A DNA stretch of 64,000 nucleotides from Paenibacillus sp. FSL R7-0337 (GTDB taxonomy: Bacteria; Bacillota; Bacilli; Paenibacillales; Paenibacillaceae). The notes below the pieces were generated by a model that was not told the origin of the DNA, made no database searches, and saw only the letters and a program-made list of their open reading frames with translations. Positions within the stretch are counted from its first letter, which is position 1. Each line of letters opens with the position of its first letter. Positions 44,506-53,881 of the stretch are shown piece after piece. The stretch spans positions 7,254,001 to 7,318,000 of the forward strand of contig NZ_CP150218.1 of assembly GCF_037969875.1 (NCBI RefSeq), written 5' to 3'. The position numbers and the translations under genes were made by a program.

Positions 44506-46320
44506 ATGATACCACAACAAAACGAAGATCGGAAAGATATCCTTTGCTATACAAGACTGCCGCAGGAGGATATCGTGTATGCTTCGAAGCTGGCTTACAG
44601 TATGCACCTGGCTTATAAGACCGATGGGGGCCAGTATCAGGCATTGAATCATAACTCGGGTGTCCTGTTCGCCAAGGCGACGGAGAATGAGGATGGGACG
44701 CTCCGGGCCAAAAGCCTGAAGAAGCCGTATCTCTTCTTATTGGCAGACGGGAATTTCGGCGTTATTGCTGTGCGCACCGAGGCTGACGGGGAAGCAGATG
44801 AACAAAGCAAGGGGAAGGTTCTGCTGTTCTCTTCAGCCGATCTGCTGCAATACAGTGAGATTGGACTGCTGGAGCTTAAGGCAGACACTCATGTAAACGA
44901 TGTCTCTTGCACCTACGACCCGGAGCGGAACGGTTACTTGATCCGTTGGGTAGACGGGCAGGGCCAGGGCTATGAGAATTTCACTGCTGACATCATGAGC
45001 CTTACGAATGTCTCAGCACCGGTGGAAGCGGAGCCGTTCACGCTGGAAGCTGTGCAGACTGATATCGAAGGAATCCAGCCGCGTAATAGGATCGCTGTCT
45101 CCGCCGAGATAGCCCGCAGACTCTTCTGCAAGCTTACGGTACCGGAGAACATTGCTGTCGTAGTACCGGACCGTGTGAATGCGGCATCGGTGGAGGATGT
45201 GAAGGCGATCCGGGCAACGGCCCTATACAGTGATGGAACGGAGGCTGCCAAAAGAGTCCGTTGGAACACGGATGCCATCAACTGGGACAAGGCCGGAACC
45301 TACAGCATCTCCGGGGAGATCCATCAGGATCACTTTCCATTCCCGATTGCACTTAACCGTGCGGACCCCTGCATTGCAGAGTGGAAGGGGAAATATTACT
45401 TCATTGCGACTAATGATGCAGATAAGGAACATACGTTGTATATGAGGGAAGCCGATACGATTCCTGGTCTAGTGACAGCCGAGGAAGCCTTGATCCTCGA
45501 TGCCTTCACTTATGAAGAGATTGGCGGCCTGCTGTGGGCGCCAGAACTCCATATCATTGAAGAAGAGCTGTATATTTTCCATGCTGCAACACCCGGCGAG
45601 TTCTTCCATGAAGAATCACATGTGATGAAGCTGAGTCCGGGAGGCAATCCCATGAATGCTGCGGACTGGTCCAGGCCCCGCCGGGTAGTGAAGAAGGATG
45701 GAAGCTATCTGTGCGAAGCAGGCGCAACAATTTCGCTGGATATGACCGTCATCCGCTGGAACGGCCAGCTCTATGCCGCATGGTCGGAGCGCCAATTCCT
45801 GCCGGTGGATCTGGGAGCCTGGGTCTACATCGCCACGATTGACCCGCAGGAGCCGTGGAAGCTGACCAGTGATCCGGTGCTGCTGACCCGGCCGGATTAC
45901 GGCTGGGCCAATAACCATACGTTCGTGGATGAAGGTCCGTTTGCTCTGTACACTGAAGACAAGCTGTACGTGACTTTTGCCAGTGCAGCGGTGGATGCCA
46001 CTTATGTGGTCGGTCTGCTGACCGCAGACAAAGGGGCTGATCTGCTGGATATCAACAGCTGGACCAAGGGCAATTATCCGCTGCTGACCTCCAGAAGTGT
46101 GGCGGGGGAATATGGTCCGGGTCATAATTCCTATGTAACGGACGAGGACGGGGTGATCTGGAACGCCTACCACGCCAGACCGGGAATCGAGGGACCACGA
46201 AGCTCCGGCCTACGGCGTGTGCATTTTGACATTGATGGTGCTCCGGTTCTGGATCTTACCGAAGAGAAGGACCTGAATCCGGGCCTGAAGCAGGTATCGA
46301 TGGAAGTCATCGTAGGCTAG
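44506..46320 (+). CDS. GH43 glycosidase with N-terminal propeller-like region and Ig-like insert (paralogue of 13086)
   Basis: 604 residues. The start ATG overlaps the stop of a three-codon mini-frame (ATG 44498) that is closer to the AGGAAGGAAG site, so coupled initiation is possible. The layout copies the protein at 13086: an N-terminal propeller-like region (to ~165), an Ig-like segment around 205-275 (YSDGTEAAKRVRWNTDAINW), then GH43 catalytic blades with Asp287 (NRADPCIAEW), Asp412 (ISLDMTV) and Glu476 (VDEGPFALYT). There is no signal peptide. Likely alpha-L-arabinofuranosidase or beta-xylosidase. It stands alone with the divergent AraC regulator and is closed by a clear terminator. Confidence 0.88.
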   Translation: MIPQQNEDRKDILCYTRLPQEDIVYASKLAYSMHLAYKTDGGQYQALNHNSGVLFAKATENEDGTLRAKSLKKPYLFLLADGNFGVIAVRTEADGEADEQSKGKVLLFSSADLLQYSEIGLLELKADTHVNDVSCTYDPERNGYLIRWVDGQGQGYENFTADIMSLTNVSAPVEAEPFTLEAVQTDIEGIQPRNRIAVSAEIARRLFCKLTVPENIAVVVPDRVNAASVEDVKAIRATALYSDGTEAAKRVRWNTDAINWDKAGTYSISGEIHQDHFPFPIALNRADPCIAEWKGKYYFIATNDADKEHTLYMREADTIPGLVTAEEALILDAFTYEEIGGLLWAPELHIIEEELYIFHAATPGEFFHEESHVMKLSPGGNPMNAADWSRPRRVVKKDGSYLCEAGATISLDMTVIRWNGQLYAAWSERQFLPVDLGAWVYIATIDPQEPWKLTSDPVLLTRPDYGWANNHTFVDEGPFALYTEDKLYVTFASAAVDATYVVGLLTADKGADLLDINSWTKGNYPLLTSRSVAGEYGPGHNSYVTDEDGVIWNAYHARPGIEGPRSSGLRRVHFDIDGAPVLDLTEEKDLNPGLKQVSMEVIVG

Positions 46321-46360
46321 ACTCCAGGCCCGTCTAACTCTATAATATTCCTTGACATCC

Positions 46361-46403
46361 GGGAACCCTTGACCATTCACTTAGGCCGGGGTTCCCTTTT
46401 TTT
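46361..46403 (+). terminator. Rho-independent terminator after the GH43 gene
   Basis: GGGAACCC and GGGTTCCC pair around a 20-base loop and are followed by seven T residues. It separates the GH43 gene from the regulator at 46434. Confidence 0.8.
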
Positions 46404-46433
46404 CAAGATTGTACTGGAGGAGTGGATGCCAAT

Positions 46434-47999
46434 ATGTACGGGATCATTATTGTTGACGATGAGCTGTTTGTCCGCAAGGGCTTGATTGGAATGATTGACT
46501 GGGCAGGCAGCGGGTTTCAGATTGTGGATGAGGCGGACAACGGGGAGGATGCGCTGGAGCTGATCCGGGCTAAGCGGCCGCAGCTCGTGATTACTGATAT
46601 CCGCATGCCGGTCCTGGATGGCATCGGGCTGATTGAGGCGGTGACGGAGGAGCAGCTTGGAACGGAGTTTATCATTATCAGCGGATATAACGATTTCCGG
46701 TATGCCCAGCAGGCGGTCCGGTATGGCGTGCTGGACTATGTGCTGAAGCCGATTAATGAGCATGAAATTGTGAAAGCGCTTCATAAATTTCGCGATCAAT
46801 TCACTGCGCGCAAGCAACTCCATGACCAGCTGAGCATCCATGAGGGAGAGAAGCGGCTGGAGGCGCTGATCCGGGGGGGAGCGGCGGATGAGGCGCTTGA
46901 TGCCTGGGAGCAGCAGTGGATAGAGGCGGGAGCCCGCCAGTTCACCTATGTGCTGCTGGAGGTGAACAATGTGTTCCCTTGGAGCGGTCAGCCTATGCCC
47001 GGGAAGGCAGAGCTGAAGGAGGCGATCCGGCAGGCGGTGCAGCAGCTCACAGCAGAGACTCCTATTGTCTACGGACATCGGCGGTTCTTCGGCTTCATTG
47101 TGCCGGATCATTATCTGGCGAACCATAAGGGAGAGCTGCGCACCTTCCTGACAGATGGTCTGAGCCTGCTCTACCAGCTCTACCCCCTGGAGATTCAGGC
47201 GTATACGGGCGGGCCGGTAAGCTCACTCCAGGAGCTGAAGCATTCCTATACCTCGGCTAAGGAGACTGTGGAGTACAAATATGTCCGGCCTGCCCAGCCA
47301 ATCCTGATGTCCTCGGATATTGCCGGTCTGTCCCTGAACTATATTCATGCCAGCAGCGAGGTGTTTCAGGCGCTGATTGAAGCGATTGAGGAGAATAAGC
47401 AGGCAGAGATGATGGATGCGATCGGTAAGCTGTTCACAGAATTTCAGGAGAAGCTGTTCTCCCGGGAAGCGATGAAGGCGGTTGCCATTCAATGCGTCCA
47501 TAGTGTGTTGCATACCATACGGAGCATGGAGGGGGATGAGAAGCAGCTGGCAAGTCTTGTCCCGATGATGAATTGGACGGATCATAACATCACGCTGGCG
47601 GAGCTGAGGTCCCTGTTCGAAGCTTTTGCGCTGGAAGCGGCGGAGCGGATTCAAGGGCTGTACCAGAGCTATGGCAGCAGCGGGCTGTACCGGATCAAGT
47701 GCTACGTGGACCGGAACTTCCATGAGAATCTGAACCTCAAGCAGATCGCAGGCCAGTTCTATATGAACTCAGCCTATCTTGGCCAGGTGTTCAAGAAGAA
47801 TTACGGCATGTACTTCAATGACTACCTGCTCCAGCTGCGCATCACCGAGGCCAAAAAGCTGCTGCGGCAGACCGATCTGCGGATCTATGAAGTTGCCGAG
47901 CAGGTCGGCTTCAAGAATGCCGATTATTTCGTCACCCAGTTCGAGAAACTGGAGCAGAGAACGCCGACAGAGTACCGAAACCGGACGGGCAACCGTTAA
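46434..47999 (+). CDS. AraC-type response regulator, YesN-like
   Basis: 521 residues. ATG 46434 gives the canonical receiver start MYGIIIVDDELF. The GTG at 46422 directly abuts the GGAGGAG site and is less likely. Asp55 lies in VITDIRMP and the Lys in YVLKPINE. After the variable middle region, the C-terminal double helix-turn-helix reads YLGQVFKKNYGMYFNDYLL and VGFKNADYFVTQFEKLEQRT. It is followed after 19 bp by its kinase and then by a transporter. The first regulatory target is probably the binding-protein gene at 49864. Confidence 0.92.
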   Translation: MYGIIIVDDELFVRKGLIGMIDWAGSGFQIVDEADNGEDALELIRAKRPQLVITDIRMPVLDGIGLIEAVTEEQLGTEFIIISGYNDFRYAQQAVRYGVLDYVLKPINEHEIVKALHKFRDQFTARKQLHDQLSIHEGEKRLEALIRGGAADEALDAWEQQWIEAGARQFTYVLLEVNNVFPWSGQPMPGKAELKEAIRQAVQQLTAETPIVYGHRRFFGFIVPDHYLANHKGELRTFLTDGLSLLYQLYPLEIQAYTGGPVSSLQELKHSYTSAKETVEYKYVRPAQPILMSSDIAGLSLNYIHASSEVFQALIEAIEENKQAEMMDAIGKLFTEFQEKLFSREAMKAVAIQCVHSVLHTIRSMEGDEKQLASLVPMMNWTDHNITLAELRSLFEAFALEAAERIQGLYQSYGSSGLYRIKCYVDRNFHENLNLKQIAGQFYMNSAYLGQVFKKNYGMYFNDYLLQLRITEAKKLLRQTDLRIYEVAEQVGFKNADYFVTQFEKLEQRTPTEYRNRTGNR

Positions 48000-48018
48000 T
48001 GCCAGGAGGGGGCACAGC

Positions 48019-49761
48019 ATGAAGCTGCTGAATAATATCCGGCTCAGGAATAAAATGTTTCTCGTTTATTTTCTCGGGGTCATCGCTCCGATCATTCTCA
48101 CGAATGTGATCTTCTACAACACGATCACCGGGAATGTGAAGGCGCAGCGGATCAAGGACATCGATCTGGCGGTGGAGCAGATCAAGAATGAGTTCCGGCT
48201 GATCGTGGATCAGGCCGTGGGGTTATCCTCTTTTTTCTACGCGGATTACAAGACCAATGAGGTGCTTGACCGTAACTTCACACAGACCGAAGACTATGTT
48301 GAGGCCTACGACCTCTATCTGCGATCCACCCTGAACAACTATTCTCCGTTCTCTTCCTCGCTGCAAAACAAGACCCTCTATGTGGATAACCCCACACTGC
48401 TGAATTCCGGGAATATCGGTATCCTGTCCGGGGAGATCCGGGAGAGCCTCTGGTATAAGGAATGGATGCAGGAGGCTTCCTCCCAGCCGCTGTTCGTCCG
48501 CATCGAGGATGCAGGCGGCCGGTTCCAGTCGTTCTCGCTGCTGCGGCGGATGGATTATTTCGCGGACCGTATGCTCAAGGAGAAGCTGGTGAAGATTGAT
48601 TTTAAGACGATTGATCTGATGGAGGTCTTCGCTAATCTGAACGTACACGGGGATGTGTATCTGCTGGGGCCGGAGGGCCGGATTGAATATACAACTAACC
48701 GGGCCATAGACTGGCGGGGGAAGGAGCAGCAGCTGTATGCCTCACTGAAGCAGGAGCATATCATTGATTTCGAGAAGGGATATGGCAGTATCAGCTATTT
48801 GTCCGGCTGGCGGATCGTCGGTACGGTCAATGAGAAGGAGATCATCAAGGAGGTGCTGAAATCCCGCTATTTCATCCTGTGGTCGGCCTGCCTGATGATG
48901 CTTGTCCCTACCGTTATTATTCTGATCATTACCCGCTCGATCAACCTCCGGATTATTGAGATCCTGAAGCATATGAAAAAGGTTAAGACGCAGCAGTTCC
49001 AGATGATCATGCACGGGGAGTCGCGCGATGAGATCGGCCAGCTGACCCTGGAGTTCAACAGTATGATTATGCAGATTAAGGCTCTGATTAACGATGTGTA
49101 TCTAACGGAGATTCAGAAGAAGTCGCTGGAGCTGGAGCGGCGGAAGGCGCAGCTTAATGCTCTGCAGAGCCAGATTAACCCGCACTTCCTGTTCAATGCG
49201 CTGGAGACGATTCGGATGCGGAGCCTGCTGAAGCAGGAGAACGAGACGGCCAAAATCATCCAGAGCATGGCGATGATCCTGCGTAGCTCATTGACCTGGA
49301 ATAAGGAGTGGGTGAGCGTGGAGGAGGAGCTGGGTTTTATTCACTGTTTTCTGGATATCCAGAAATACCGGTTCGAGGATAAGCTGAGCTACCAAATCCA
49401 GGTGCAGCCCGAAGCCTACGCCTGTATAGTCCCCAAGATGGTGTTCCTGCCCTTCGTGGAGAACGCCAGTATTCATGGCATCGAGCCGCTCAAAAAAGGC
49501 GGCAGCATTGAGATCCGCATCAGCGTGACGGGGGATGAGGTGGTCTTCCAAGTGTCGGACAACGGGATTGGCATGAGCAGTGAGCAGGTTGACACTCTCT
49601 ACGGATACCTCGACATGGAGGGGATTATCGGCGAGCGTATCGGTATACAAAATGTAATCTACAGGGTGACCATGCTGTATGGCGGGCGCGCAGTCTTCCA
49701 GGTGGACAGCAGACCGGGGGAAGGGACACGGATTGAGCTGAGAATCCCGGCGAATCCATAG
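48019..49761 (+). CDS. Membrane sensor histidine kinase, YesM-like
   Basis: 580 residues. ATG 48019 has AGGAGGGGGC upstream; the long upstream extension of this frame lies inside the regulator gene and is not coding. Membrane segments are near 13-35 (MFLVYFLGVIAPIILTNVIF) and 282-304 (YFILWSACLMMLVPTVIILI), enclosing the extracellular sensor. HAMP, then His389 in QINPHFLFNALETI, and an ATPase domain with FVENASIHGIEP and VSDNGIGMSSE. In the usual His-Gly position of the N-box the order is ENASIHG, normal for this family. It pairs with the regulator at 46434. Confidence 0.92.
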   Translation: MKLLNNIRLRNKMFLVYFLGVIAPIILTNVIFYNTITGNVKAQRIKDIDLAVEQIKNEFRLIVDQAVGLSSFFYADYKTNEVLDRNFTQTEDYVEAYDLYLRSTLNNYSPFSSSLQNKTLYVDNPTLLNSGNIGILSGEIRESLWYKEWMQEASSQPLFVRIEDAGGRFQSFSLLRRMDYFADRMLKEKLVKIDFKTIDLMEVFANLNVHGDVYLLGPEGRIEYTTNRAIDWRGKEQQLYASLKQEHIIDFEKGYGSISYLSGWRIVGTVNEKEIIKEVLKSRYFILWSACLMMLVPTVIILIITRSINLRIIEILKHMKKVKTQQFQMIMHGESRDEIGQLTLEFNSMIMQIKALINDVYLTEIQKKSLELERRKAQLNALQSQINPHFLFNALETIRMRSLLKQENETAKIIQSMAMILRSSLTWNKEWVSVEEELGFIHCFLDIQKYRFEDKLSYQIQVQPEAYACIVPKMVFLPFVENASIHGIEPLKKGGSIEIRISVTGDEVVFQVSDNGIGMSSEQVDTLYGYLDMEGIIGERIGIQNVIYRVTMLYGGRAVFQVDSRPGEGTRIELRIPANP

Positions 49762-49802
49762 TTTACAAAGGAGAAGCCATAATTTTACGGGTAACGAAGG
49801 AA

Positions 49803-49816
49803 TGTAAACGCTTTTA
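49803..49816 (+). promoter_or_regulatory. Candidate cre (CcpA) site before the transporter genes
   Basis: TGTAAACGCTTTTA matches the cre consensus at 13 of 14 positions. It overlaps a possible -10 TATACT (49815-49820) and lies 48 bp before the binding-protein start. The transporter could thus have its own glucose-repressed promoter, separate from the regulator and kinase genes. Confidence 0.6.
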
Positions 49817-49863
49817 TACTAAAGGAGCACTAAACCATGAATCTACAAGGGGGAGTACAGGCA

Positions 49864-51579
49864 ATGGGTAAAAGCAAGAGAATATGGCTTCTCGCTCTGA
49901 CGGCAGTCGTCTCATTATCCGTGGTGACAGCTTGCTCGGGGCCTAATGATGCCAAGAAGAATAATACAGGGACGACGGAGCCGACAAGCGCCGCTGCTAC
50001 CACAGAGACCGAACCCAAGCAAGATAAGGTAACATTCAAAATCTTCAACGGGGTGGCCGGCTCGAAGGATGGAAATACCAATGAGACGACCATCGGCAAG
50101 CTGCTGGAGGATCAGACCGGTGTCAATTTCAAGCTGGAATTCGTGGTGGGCGACCTCAATACCAAGATTGGAACCATGATTGCCGCCAACGATTACCCGG
50201 ATGTGCTGATTCCCGATGCCGCTATAGAGGAAGTGCTTAATGCCGGCGCATTCATCCCGCTCGATGAGCTGATCGAGAAGTACGGGCCGAACATCCAGCG
50301 TGTCTATGGCAAATCCCTGAATCAGATGCGCTCCAAGGACGGTAAAATCTATTTCCTGCCGATTGCCGCCCAGGTGAACGATTTCATTCCTGAGCCGGAA
50401 GCCGGGGCGGGATTCTGGGTTCAGCGCCGTGTGCTGGAGGAAGCAGGTTATCCAAAGATCAAGACGCTGGATCAATATATAGAGCTGATTAAGAATTACC
50501 GCGACAAGCACAAGGATGAGAATCTGACGGGGATGGTCTCTCTTACGCATGACTGGAGATTCTTCGCCACCTCCAACCCGCCGATGCATCTGATGGGCTA
50601 TCCGAATGACGGCAACGTTACCGTGGATACCAATACCTGGGAAGCCAAGACCTATGCCGGTGCAGAGTCCACCAAAAAGTGGCTGAAGGCGCTGAATGAC
50701 CTCAATGCTGCCGGTCTGTTCGATAAAGCCTCCTTCGTCGATAACTATGACCAGTATATCGCCAAATTAACCTCCCACAAGGTGCTCGGCTTCTTCGACT
50801 ACCGCTGGCAGGTGGATAATGCGCTGAATGTGCTGAAGGATGCCGCCCGTAAGGATCCTTCCCTGGACGGCTTCAAGTACTTCCCGCTGCCGGTAACCTT
50901 CGAGGAAGGCACGCCGGATGCTTATCTTGATCCGCCAGGGGGCCTAGTAACGAACCGTGGAATCGGGATTACCGTCAGTGCCAAGGACCCGGTCCGCATC
51001 ATCCAGTTCTTCGACAACATGCTGACCGAAGAGAACCAGACCCTGATGTCTTGGGGTATCAAAGGCGAGACGTATGAAGTGAATGAGAAGGGCCGCTACT
51101 ACCGTACGCAGGAGCAGATCGACAAGATTGACGAGCCGTTCAGAGAGAGCTTCGGTTTCAAATACTTCAGCTGGAACTGGCCGATGTACAATGCCACCTC
51201 TACCCTGGCTGACGGAAATGCCAAGAATGTTGCCAGCCAGCCCGAGGTCTTCCAGATGACGCTGACCGACAAGGATAAGGCGATCTTAGAGAAATACGGC
51301 GTACAGACCTACAGCCAGCTGTTCGCTGAACCGGTTCCGCGTCCATACTTCCCGGCGTGGGGCTTCGCGAAGGAGCAGAATTCTCCGGAACAGCTCTGGG
51401 AAGCCAGCAAGGATGAAATGACGAAGAAATATTTCCCTAAGCTGGTGCTGACGACTCCCGATAAGTTCGATGCAGTCTGGGAGGAATACATGAAGGAATT
51501 CGGCAAGCTGGATACTGCGGGTTATGAGAAATGGACCACTGAGCAAGTCAAAGCGAAGGTAGAAATGGCGAACCAATAG
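49864..51579 (+). CDS. Extracellular solute-binding lipoprotein of a CUT1-type ABC importer
   Basis: 571 residues from ATG 49864, which has GGGGGAG 8 bases upstream and yields a normal signal peptide (MGKSKRIWLLAL). An in-frame ATG at 49837 with AAGGAG is the alternative. The lipobox VTAC gives lipidated Cys24. The mature part is a paralogue of the protein at 26944 (VGDLNTKIG, IEKYGPNIQ, VSAKDPVRIIQFFDNM). Two permease genes and a GH120 beta-xylosidase gene follow, so xylo-oligosaccharides are the likely ligand (inference). Confidence 0.92.
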   Translation: MGKSKRIWLLALTAVVSLSVVTACSGPNDAKKNNTGTTEPTSAAATTETEPKQDKVTFKIFNGVAGSKDGNTNETTIGKLLEDQTGVNFKLEFVVGDLNTKIGTMIAANDYPDVLIPDAAIEEVLNAGAFIPLDELIEKYGPNIQRVYGKSLNQMRSKDGKIYFLPIAAQVNDFIPEPEAGAGFWVQRRVLEEAGYPKIKTLDQYIELIKNYRDKHKDENLTGMVSLTHDWRFFATSNPPMHLMGYPNDGNVTVDTNTWEAKTYAGAESTKKWLKALNDLNAAGLFDKASFVDNYDQYIAKLTSHKVLGFFDYRWQVDNALNVLKDAARKDPSLDGFKYFPLPVTFEEGTPDAYLDPPGGLVTNRGIGITVSAKDPVRIIQFFDNMLTEENQTLMSWGIKGETYEVNEKGRYYRTQEQIDKIDEPFRESFGFKYFSWNWPMYNATSTLADGNAKNVASQPEVFQMTLTDKDKAILEKYGVQTYSQLFAEPVPRPYFPAWGFAKEQNSPEQLWEASKDEMTKKYFPKLVLTTPDKFDAVWEEYMKEFGKLDTAGYEKWTTEQVKAKVEMANQ

Positions 51580-51591
51580 CCGGAACCGGCG

Positions 51592-51628
51592 GGAAGGACC
51601 AGGGCTGCACCGAGGTGCTGGTCTTTCC
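51592..51628 (+). terminator. Intercistronic hairpin between binding-protein and permease genes
   Basis: GGAAGGACCAG pairs with CTGGTCTTTCC (one G-U pair), with CACC/GGTG forming an inner stem. No T-run follows. It has the same position as the hairpins at 5639 and 28662. Confidence 0.6.
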
Positions 51629-51673
51629 TGCTTGCCGCTTAGACACCCGGTGCGCTGAAGGAGAGAGATACGG

Positions 51674-52648
51674 ATGGATAAAAATACGGTACCTGCGTTA
51701 TCCCGGCCGGCGGCGGATAAGGAGCCGGGCCGGATGCGGCTGTTTTTCAAAAAGCTGGGCCAGCAGCGGGCCTTGGCAGTGATGTCGGTCCCTTTTCTAA
51801 TCTGGCTGTTTGTATTCAAATACTTGCCCTTGTGGGGCTGGAGCATTGCCTTCCAGGATTATAAGCCGGCCAGGAAGTTCATGGAGCAGACCTGGATTGG
51901 CTTCGAGCATTTCAAATTTCTGTTCGGGGACGACCGCTTCCTCCGGGTGTTACGCAATACGCTGGCGATGAGCTCGATCAACCTGTTCTTCGGCTTCGTC
52001 ACTGCGATCACCCTGGCCTTGCTGCTTAATGAAATACGCAATATTGCGTTCAAGCGTGTAGTGCAGACTGTCAGTTATTTGCCGCATTTTATCTCCTGGG
52101 TGGTAGCAGCAAGTATCATTCAGACGACGCTGTCCCCGGATGGTACCATTAACCAGCTGCTGGTGGGTCTGGGCTTCCTTGACCGCGGCAATGAAATTCT
52201 GTTCCTGGGAATCCCGGAATACTTCTGGACCATCTTCGGAGCCAGCTCCGTCTGGAAGGACATCGGCTGGAACACCATCGTCTACCTGGCCGCTATGACG
52301 ACAATTGATCCCACGCAGTATGAAGCAGCAGAGATCGACGGCGCGAACCGGTTCAAGAAAATGATCTATGTCACGCTTCCGGGCATCAAGTCTGTTGTGA
52401 TTGTCCTGCTCATTATGAATATCGGATATCTGCTGGAATCGGGATTCGAGCCGCAGTACCTGCTGGGTAACGGCATGAATGTGGACTATTCCGAGAACAT
52501 TGACATATTCGTGCTGAAATACGGAATTGCCCAGAGTAACTTCTCCCTGTCCATCGCAGCGGGAATGTTCAAGACGGTCGTCAGCTTCATCCTGCTGTTC
52601 ATGGCGAACAATGCCGCGAAGCGTATGGGCGAAGCCAGACTGTATTAA
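51674..52648 (+). CDS. ABC sugar permease, LplB type
   Basis: 324 residues; ATG with AAGGAGAGAG upstream. A charged N-terminus of ~30 residues precedes the first membrane segment (LAVMSVPFLIWLFVFKYL). The EAA loop is YEAAEIDGANRFKKMIYVTL near 220. GNGMNVDYSENIDIFVLKYG near 272 is shared with the permease at 28752, supporting paralogous transporters for related sugars. It ends 16 bp before the second permease. Confidence 0.92.
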   Translation: MDKNTVPALSRPAADKEPGRMRLFFKKLGQQRALAVMSVPFLIWLFVFKYLPLWGWSIAFQDYKPARKFMEQTWIGFEHFKFLFGDDRFLRVLRNTLAMSSINLFFGFVTAITLALLLNEIRNIAFKRVVQTVSYLPHFISWVVAASIIQTTLSPDGTINQLLVGLGFLDRGNEILFLGIPEYFWTIFGASSVWKDIGWNTIVYLAAMTTIDPTQYEAAEIDGANRFKKMIYVTLPGIKSVVIVLLIMNIGYLLESGFEPQYLLGNGMNVDYSENIDIFVLKYGIAQSNFSLSIAAGMFKTVVSFILLFMANNAAKRMGEARLY

Positions 52649-52664
52649 TAAAGGAGGCGCAGGC

Positions 52665-53606
52665 ATGGAAACCGCAGCTGTCCAGAAGAAAAAACGCAAG
52701 CCCCGAATAAGCTCCTCCACCGGCGACCGCTTGTTTGTCATTGGCAACTACTGCTTCATGATCGCACTAATGATCGTTACCCTGTATCCGTTCGTGAATG
52801 TCCTTGCAGTGTCGCTTAACAACGCGCAAGACTCTATCAAAGGCGGAATCTACCTGCTGCCCAGAGAATGGACGCTTGCGAATTACACTTATATTCTGAG
52901 AGAGGCCACGATTTTTCATGCGACCTTCATCTCCGTGCTGCGCACCGTGATCGGAACGGTAGTCACCGTCTTCTGCTCGGCCATGCTGGCCTACACGCTT
53001 AGCAGACAGGATTATGTGCTGCGCAAATTCATCACGGTAGCTTTTATCATGACGATGTACTTCAACGGCGGCCTGATTCCCAATTATCTGCTGATACGGG
53101 ATATGGGACTGGTCGGCAGCTTCTGGGTCTACATTCTTCCGGGGATCATCGGGGTGTTCAACCTGATTATTATCCGTTCCTTCATTGAAAATCTGCCGGA
53201 GAGCATCATCGAATCGGCGAAAATTGACGGGGCGGGGGATTACCGGACCTTCTTCAGCCTCATTCTGCCGCTAACAGTGCCTGTCCTTGCCACGGTGGCG
53301 CTGTTCTCAGGGGTGTTCCAGTGGAATTCGTGGTTCGATGTGTTCCTCTACAATTCCTCGGATGAGAAGCTGAGCACCCTGCAATACGAGCTGCAGAAGA
53401 TTCTGCAGAACTCCAATACCACCACCGGCACCTCTTCGCTGGACGGAATGATCCAGGGGGCTACCGGAGGCCAGCAGAATGCGGTCACGCCAATGTCCGT
53501 GCGGGCAACGATGACGATTGTAGCTTCCGTACCGATTATTATGGTGTACCCGTTCCTGCAGAAGTATTTTGTCAAAGGCATGATGGTCGGAGGGGTTAAA
53601 GGGTAG
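52665..53606 (+). CDS. ABC sugar permease, YtcP/CUT1 type
   Basis: 313 residues; ATG 52665 with AAGGAGGCGC upstream. The frame is open further upstream, but that part lies in the first permease gene. The first membrane segment is near 25-47, the EAA loop is IESAKIDGAGDYRTFFSLI near 185 and the C-terminus is LQKYFVKGMMVGGVKG. It is the second channel subunit for the binding protein at 49864 and the last gene before a terminator and the second copy of the 37-bp element. Confidence 0.92.
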   Translation: METAAVQKKKRKPRISSSTGDRLFVIGNYCFMIALMIVTLYPFVNVLAVSLNNAQDSIKGGIYLLPREWTLANYTYILREATIFHATFISVLRTVIGTVVTVFCSAMLAYTLSRQDYVLRKFITVAFIMTMYFNGGLIPNYLLIRDMGLVGSFWVYILPGIIGVFNLIIIRSFIENLPESIIESAKIDGAGDYRTFFSLILPLTVPVLATVALFSGVFQWNSWFDVFLYNSSDEKLSTLQYELQKILQNSNTTTGTSSLDGMIQGATGGQQNAVTPMSVRATMTIVASVPIIMVYPFLQKYFVKGMMVGGVKG

Positions 53607-53657
53607 GGTATATAATTGTATACAAGAGTTCTCCCTTAGGGGTAATTATCATAGAAG

Positions 53658-53693
53658 GATCGTATGCCGGATGTACAAGGCCTGCGGTCTTTT
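53658..53693 (+). terminator. Terminator of the transporter operon
   Basis: GATCGTATGCC pairs with GGCCTGCGGTC (one mismatch, two G-U pairs) around a 10-base loop and is followed by TTTTCT. It lies 51 bp after the permease stop and 6 bp before the 37-bp element. Confidence 0.6.
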
Positions 53694-53699
53694 CTATTA

Positions 53700-53736
53700 A
53701 AATATAAGAATTTATATGTTGCACACGATAACTTAT
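53700..53736 (+). repeat. 37-bp conserved element, copy 2
   Basis: The element begins AAATATAAGAATTTATATG and ends TTGCACACGATAACTTAT. It differs from 30743-30779 at two positions only. It again follows a YtcP-type permease gene and its terminator, and here it precedes the GH120 gene by 145 bp. Confidence 0.75.
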
Positions 53737-53753
53737 TCTTCTATTTCCCGCTG

Positions 53754-53791
53754 AAACGGTACCGTCCTTAAAAAGGACGGCAAAGCCGTTT
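53754..53791. other. Two-tier hairpin between the 37-bp element and the GH120 promoter
   Basis: Outer arms AAACGG/CCGTTT and inner arms CCGTCCTT/AAGGACGG with an AAA loop give a stable structure with asymmetric internal loops. It may be a second terminator or a leader structure. Confidence 0.5.
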
Positions 53792-53801
53792 TCACTTGGG
53801 A

Positions 53802-53830
53802 TTGTATACATGGTTATAGCATAATATAGT
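53802..53830 (+). promoter_or_regulatory. Candidate promoter for the GH120 gene
   Basis: TTGTAT (53802-53807), 17 bases, then TATAGT (53825-53830), about 50 bp before the start codon at 53882. Confidence 0.45.
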
Positions 53831-53881
53831 ATTTTCATTTAAAATGTCCATATGACATATAAGAAAGAGGAGGATGTTCAT

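Noticed and set aside
46352..46357. TTGACA before the regulator at 46434 as a -35 box
   Set aside because: No -10 box lies 16-18 bases downstream, and the sequence falls at the base of the terminator hairpin.
47779..48018. N-terminal extension of the kinase gene reaching into the regulator gene
   Set aside because: The extension is Arg/Ser-rich shadow sequence; ATG 48019 has a strong ribosome-binding site and begins the normal kinase N-terminus.
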